From: JAEUMW01 sp039807745
GTDB taxonomy: Bacteria > Pseudomonadota > Gammaproteobacteria > Burkholderiales > JAEUMW01
Assembly: GCA_039807745.1 (NCBI GenBank)
Contig: JBDHRV010000037.1
Coordinates: 1-27,176, forward strand
Length of the DNA: 27,176 bases
Direction of reading: 5' to 3'
The translations under genes and the position numbers were made by a program. Below the pieces are notes generated by a model. It searched no databases. It had not been told where the DNA came from and was given only the letters and a program-made list of their open reading frames with translations. Below are positions 24,491-27,176 of this stretch, in pieces (positions within the stretch are counted from its first letter, which is position 1; each line of letters begins with the position of its first letter).

Positions 24491-26327
24491 TGTCCCGGGC
24501 GCGTCAGGAGAGCCGGGCATAGTCTTGTTCAATCCTGCCGAAGTCATCGCGCGGCTGCCTCATCTTCCCGGCGTCTACCGCATGCTGAACGCCACGGGGG
24601 ACGTGATCTACGTCGGGAAAGCGCTCGACCTGCGCAAGAGGGTTGCGTCCTACTTCACCAGGCAAACGGGTGCATCGCCCAGGATCGAGCGGATGGTGTC
24701 GCAGGTCGCCGCCGTCGAGACCACCGTCACGCGGTCCGAGGCGGAGGCGCTGCTCCTCGAAAATAATCTCATCAAGGCCCTCAGTCCGCGCTACAACATT
24801 CTCTTCCGGGACGACAAGTCCTATCCCTATCTGATGGTGACGGGGGGTGCGTTTCCGCGGCTTGGCTTCCATCGTGGCAGCCTCGAAAAGAAGCACCGCT
24901 ACTTCGGCCCCTTTCCGAGCGCCTGGGCGGTGCGCGCGAGCATCCAGCTCCTGCAGCGGGTGTTTCGCTTGCGTACCTGCGAGGACACGGTGTTCGCCAA
25001 CCGGTCGCGACCATGCCTGCTGCACCAGATCCAGCGCTGTACCGCGCCTTGCGTCGGGCTCGTGAGCGAGGCGGCCTATCGCGAGGACGTGCGCAATGCC
25101 GAACTCTTTCTCGCCGGCAAGGAAGACGAAGTCATCACGCGTCTCATCGAACGCATGGAAACGTCGTCGTCGCAGCAGCACTACGAACAGGCGGCGATCT
25201 ATCGGGACCAGGTGCAGGCGCTGCGGCGGGTGCGTGAGAAACAGTTCATTTCGAGCGATCACCGGCTCGACGTCGACGTCATCGCCTGCGCGCAGGGCGA
25301 AGGGCTCCTGTGCGTGAATCTCGTCATGATCCGGGGCGGGATGAATCTCGGTGATAAGACGTTCTTTCCCAGCAATGCCGAAGCGTACGATCCGGCGGGC
25401 GCGCTGGAAGCGTTCGTCACGCAGCATTACCTGGAACGCGTGGCGCCACCTTTGGTCCTGGTGAGCGCACCGATCGATGCGACACCGCTCGAACGGTTGC
25501 TCACCGAGCAGGCGGGGCGGAAAGTGGAGATCGTGTCGAACACGATCGGCGAGCGCAGGGTGTGGCTCGAAATGGCGCACGAGAATGCGCGCTTCGCGCT
25601 GGCACAGCGGCAAGTCGCGCAGGCAAGCCAGGAAAGCCGGCTTGCCGCGCTCCAGCAGGTCCTCGAGTTGGCGGATCCCTTGGATCGCATCGAGTGTTTC
25701 GACGTGAGCCATACCATGGGCGAGGCCGCGGTCGCATCGTGCGTGGTGTACAGCGGTGCGGGCATGGCGAAGAGCGACTATCGCCGCTACAACATCGCCG
25801 GTGTGACGGCTGGCGACGACTACGCAGCCATGCGGCAGGTGCTGGAGCGGCGCTATCGCAAGGTCGTGTCGGGTGAGGGGAAGATGCCGGACCTGATTCT
25901 CGTCGACGGCGGCAAGGGGCAGGTCGGCGTGGCGCGGCAAGTGATGGAAGAACTGGGGCTTAGCGATGTCCCGCTCATCGGCGTGGCGAAGGGAGAGGAG
26001 CGCAAGCCGGGGATGGAAACACTGGTGTTCGCGAATGGGCGCGAACCGGTCCACCTGCAAAAGGATCATCCCGGCTTGCATTTGATCCAGCAGGTCCGGG
26101 ACGAGGCGCATCGTTTCGCGATCGAGGGGCATCGCGCGCGTCGGGGCAAGGCGCGCACGCGCTCCAGCCTGGACGGCATCACGGGCATCGGCGCGGCACG
26201 GCGTCAGCGATTGCTGGCACGGTTCGGCGGGGTGCGGGAGCTGGTCGCCGCAAGTGTCGACGAGATCAGCCAGGTAAAGGGGATCAGCCGGCAGCTCGCC
26301 GAGCGGATCTACCGCGAATTGCACTGA
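24477..26327 (+). CDS. uvrC: excinuclease ABC subunit C (UvrC)
   Basis: UvrC makes both incisions in nucleotide excision repair after damage handover from UvrA/UvrB. The 616-residue protein contains the GIY-YIG 3'-nuclease domain (about 27-105: PGVYRMLN ... VIYVGKA), the Cys-rich linker (CLLHQIQRCTAPC) and the UvrB-binding UVR motif (about 205-240). The RNase H-like 5'-nuclease domain follows (IECFDVSH, ILVDGGKGQ, LIQQVRDEAHRFAI), and tandem helix-hairpin-helix motifs end the protein (LDGITGIGAARRQRLL, SQVKGISRQLAERIY). ATG 24477 overlaps the tautomerase gene by 14 bases and gives a normal length; no strong ribosome site is seen. pgsA follows after 13 bases. Confidence 0.98.
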   Translation: MRPASVPGASGEPGIVLFNPAEVIARLPHLPGVYRMLNATGDVIYVGKALDLRKRVASYFTRQTGASPRIERMVSQVAAVETTVTRSEAEALLLENNLIKALSPRYNILFRDDKSYPYLMVTGGAFPRLGFHRGSLEKKHRYFGPFPSAWAVRASIQLLQRVFRLRTCEDTVFANRSRPCLLHQIQRCTAPCVGLVSEAAYREDVRNAELFLAGKEDEVITRLIERMETSSSQQHYEQAAIYRDQVQALRRVREKQFISSDHRLDVDVIACAQGEGLLCVNLVMIRGGMNLGDKTFFPSNAEAYDPAGALEAFVTQHYLERVAPPLVLVSAPIDATPLERLLTEQAGRKVEIVSNTIGERRVWLEMAHENARFALAQRQVAQASQESRLAALQQVLELADPLDRIECFDVSHTMGEAAVASCVVYSGAGMAKSDYRRYNIAGVTAGDDYAAMRQVLERRYRKVVSGEGKMPDLILVDGGKGQVGVARQVMEELGLSDVPLIGVAKGEERKPGMETLVFANGREPVHLQKDHPGLHLIQQVRDEAHRFAIEGHRARRGKARTRSSLDGITGIGAARRQRLLARFGGVRELVAASVDEISQVKGISRQLAERIYRELH

Positions 26328-26340
26328 AGGTGCTGTCACC

Positions 26341-26925
26341 GTGCCCGTCAATATCCCGAATCTTCTGACCTGGTTTCGCATCCTCCTCATTCCGTTGGTG
26401 GTTGCGGTTTTCTATCTGCCGGGTGACTGGCTCACGCATCAAGACCGGAATCTGGCCGCGGCGACCATGTTCGCGGTGGCTGCGATCACCGACTGGCTCG
26501 ACGGCTATCTCGCGCGCATCCTGAATCAAACCTCGGCATTCGGCGCGTTCCTGGACCCGGTGGCGGACAAGTTGATGGTCGCAGCCGCGCTGACGGTACT
26601 GGTCGAACTGGGGCGCGTGGACGCGTTCATCGCCTTCATCATCATCGGCCGCGAGATCACCATCTCCGCGCTGCGGGAGTGGATGGCGACGATCGGCAAG
26701 AGCAAGAGCGTCGCGGTTTCCTTCCTGGGCAAGGTCAAGACCACGTCGCAGATGCTCGCCATCCTGCTGCTGCTCTACGAGGCCCCCGCTTTCGGGGTGA
26801 TCGACGCGCTGGCGGTCGGCCGGTTTCTCATCTATGTGGCGGCCGTGCTCACCGTTTGGTCGATGTTCTATTACCTGCGCCTTGCCCTGCCGCACGCGCG
26901 CGCGAGCACCCGGGCGCTGCCTTGA
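26341..26925 (+). CDS. pgsA: CDP-diacylglycerol-glycerol-3-phosphate 3-phosphatidyltransferase
   Basis: PgsA makes phosphatidylglycerophosphate from CDP-diacylglycerol and glycerol-3-phosphate, the committed step to phosphatidylglycerol and cardiolipin, in the inner membrane. The 194-residue protein has several membrane helices and the complete CDP-alcohol phosphotransferase motif: Asp51, Asp54-Gly55, Ala58-Arg59, Gly68, Asp72 and Asp76. The start is GTG 26341, with AAGGTG about 8 bases upstream, and the protein opens VNIPNLLTWFRI as usual. uvrC-pgsA followed by tRNA genes is the same order as in E. coli. The TGA stop is embedded in the -35 box of the tRNA promoter. Confidence 0.97.
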   Translation: MPVNIPNLLTWFRILLIPLVVAVFYLPGDWLTHQDRNLAAATMFAVAAITDWLDGYLARILNQTSAFGAFLDPVADKLMVAAALTVLVELGRVDAFIAFIIIGREITISALREWMATIGKSKSVAVSFLGKVKTTSQMLAILLLLYEAPAFGVIDALAVGRFLIYVAAVLTVWSMFYYLRLALPHARASTRALP

Positions 26926-26949
26926 CATCAGGCCCTTCGGCCATATAAT
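26922..26949 (+). promoter_or_regulatory. consensus sigma-70 promoter of the tRNA genes
   Basis: TTGACA (26922-26927) and TATAAT (26944-26949) both match the consensus perfectly, with a 16-base spacer. The GC-rich bases just after the -10 (GCGGGG, 26950-26955) resemble the discriminator of stringently controlled stable RNA promoters. The spacer itself is an inverted repeat, GGCC-CTTC-GGCC. Confidence 0.88.
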
Positions 26950-26962
26950 GCGGGGTCTTCCC

Positions 26963-27038
26963 GCGGGAATAGCTCAGTTGGTAGAGCGCAACCTTGCCAA
27001 GGTTGAGGTCGCGAGTTCGAGACTCGTTTCCCGCTCCA
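26963..27038 (+). tRNA. tRNA-Gly (anticodon GCC)
   Basis: A full 76-base cloverleaf. Acceptor GCGGGAA pairs with TTCCCGC; D arm GCTC/GAGC; anticodon stem CAACC/GGTTG with loop TTGCCAA and anticodon GCC at 26996-26998; T stem GCGAG/CTCGT (one G-T pair) with loop TTCGAGA; discriminator T. The CCA end is encoded (27036-27038). It corresponds in position to E. coli glyW downstream of pgsA. Confidence 0.98.
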
Positions 27039-27048
27039 AACGATCTTT

Positions 27049-27076
27049 AGGGAAAGCGCTGCGCTTTCCCTTTTTT
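27049..27076 (+). terminator. intrinsic terminator between the two tRNA genes
   Basis: AGGGAAAGCG (27049-27058) pairs perfectly with CGCTTTCCCT (27062-27071) around a 3-base loop, and TTTTT follows. It begins 10 bases after the tRNA-Gly CCA end and lies 26 bases before tRNA-Cys. Confidence 0.88.
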
Positions 27077-27101
27077 CGTCTCATCGCGAGGCCTTTCGCG
27101 C

Positions 27102-27175
27102 GGCGGGGTGGCAGAGTGGTCATGCAGCGGCCTGCAAAGCCGTGGACGCCGGTTCGATTCCGACCCCCGCCTCCA
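27102..27175 (+). tRNA. tRNA-Cys (anticodon GCA)
   Basis: A 74-base cloverleaf with encoded CCA (27173-27175). Acceptor GGCGGGG/CCCCGCC; short D stem GCA/TGC; anticodon stem GCGGC/GCCGT with loop CTGCAAA and anticodon GCA at 27134-27136; T loop TTCGATT; discriminator T, a known identity element of tRNA-Cys. The T stem GCCGG/CCGAC has one C-A mismatch (27149 with 27163). No promoter is visible in the 25 bases between the preceding terminator and this gene. Confidence 0.96.
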
Positions 27176-27176
27176 G

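Overview
This GC-rich, gene-dense window looks like chromosome of a betaproteobacterium. The main evidence is one long plus-strand run: rpoE-rseA-rseB-mucD-glutaredoxin-lepA-lepB-DUF4845-rnc-era-recO-pdxJ-nagZ, with nadB divergent at its head. Beside it lies the ygfZ / DUF4936 / NRDE (TANGO2-like) trio. This arrangement is typical of Burkholderiales, Rhodocyclales and Nitrosomonadales relatives. I see no phage, insertion sequence, CRISPR array or toxin island. Most content is housekeeping.

Layout. 1-63 is the start of an arylsulfatase-like gene (minus). 191-1699 is an MltF-like periplasmic lytic transglycosylase interrupted by one in-frame TAG. 1870-2879 holds tadA and an L,D-transpeptidase-fold gene, followed by a lone SDR reductase (2984-3724). 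A shared hairpin terminator separates the SDR from a minus-strand block, which in transcription order is ygfZ, DUF4936, NRDE protein, a class II aldolase and mtnA. A ygfX-like gene and nadB converge at 9080-9093. The nadB/rpoE divergent region (10722-10950) holds a perfect FNR-type box and a good sigma-70 promoter.

10951-23001 is the envelope-stress, translation, secretion and RNA-processing run, with many 4-bp ATGA/GTGA stop-start overlaps (rseA/rseB, rnc/era, era/recO, recO/pdxJ). It ends with nagZ and an overlapping CDF metal exporter. efp (minus) is convergent with it. Then come a family 5 uracil-DNA glycosylase, a small tautomerase, uvrC and pgsA. The window closes with tRNA-Gly(GCC) and tRNA-Cys(GCA), the same uvrC-pgsA-glyW-cysT order known from E. 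coli.

The most unusual points are: (a) mtnA translationally coupled to a RhaD/YuxG-type class II aldolase that carries a decayed, truncated SDR module, suggesting an aldolase-based 5-deoxyribose / methylthioribose salvage route (DHAP shunt); (b) an EF-P that resembles the alphaproteobacterial type rather than the EarP-type EF-P usual in betaproteobacteria, with Arg at the loop tip where Lys is expected; (c) a perfect FNR-type palindrome between nadB and rpoE; (d) the amber codon in the transglycosylase; (e) acpS missing from its usual place between pdxJ and nagZ; and (f) a textbook terminator between the two tRNA genes.
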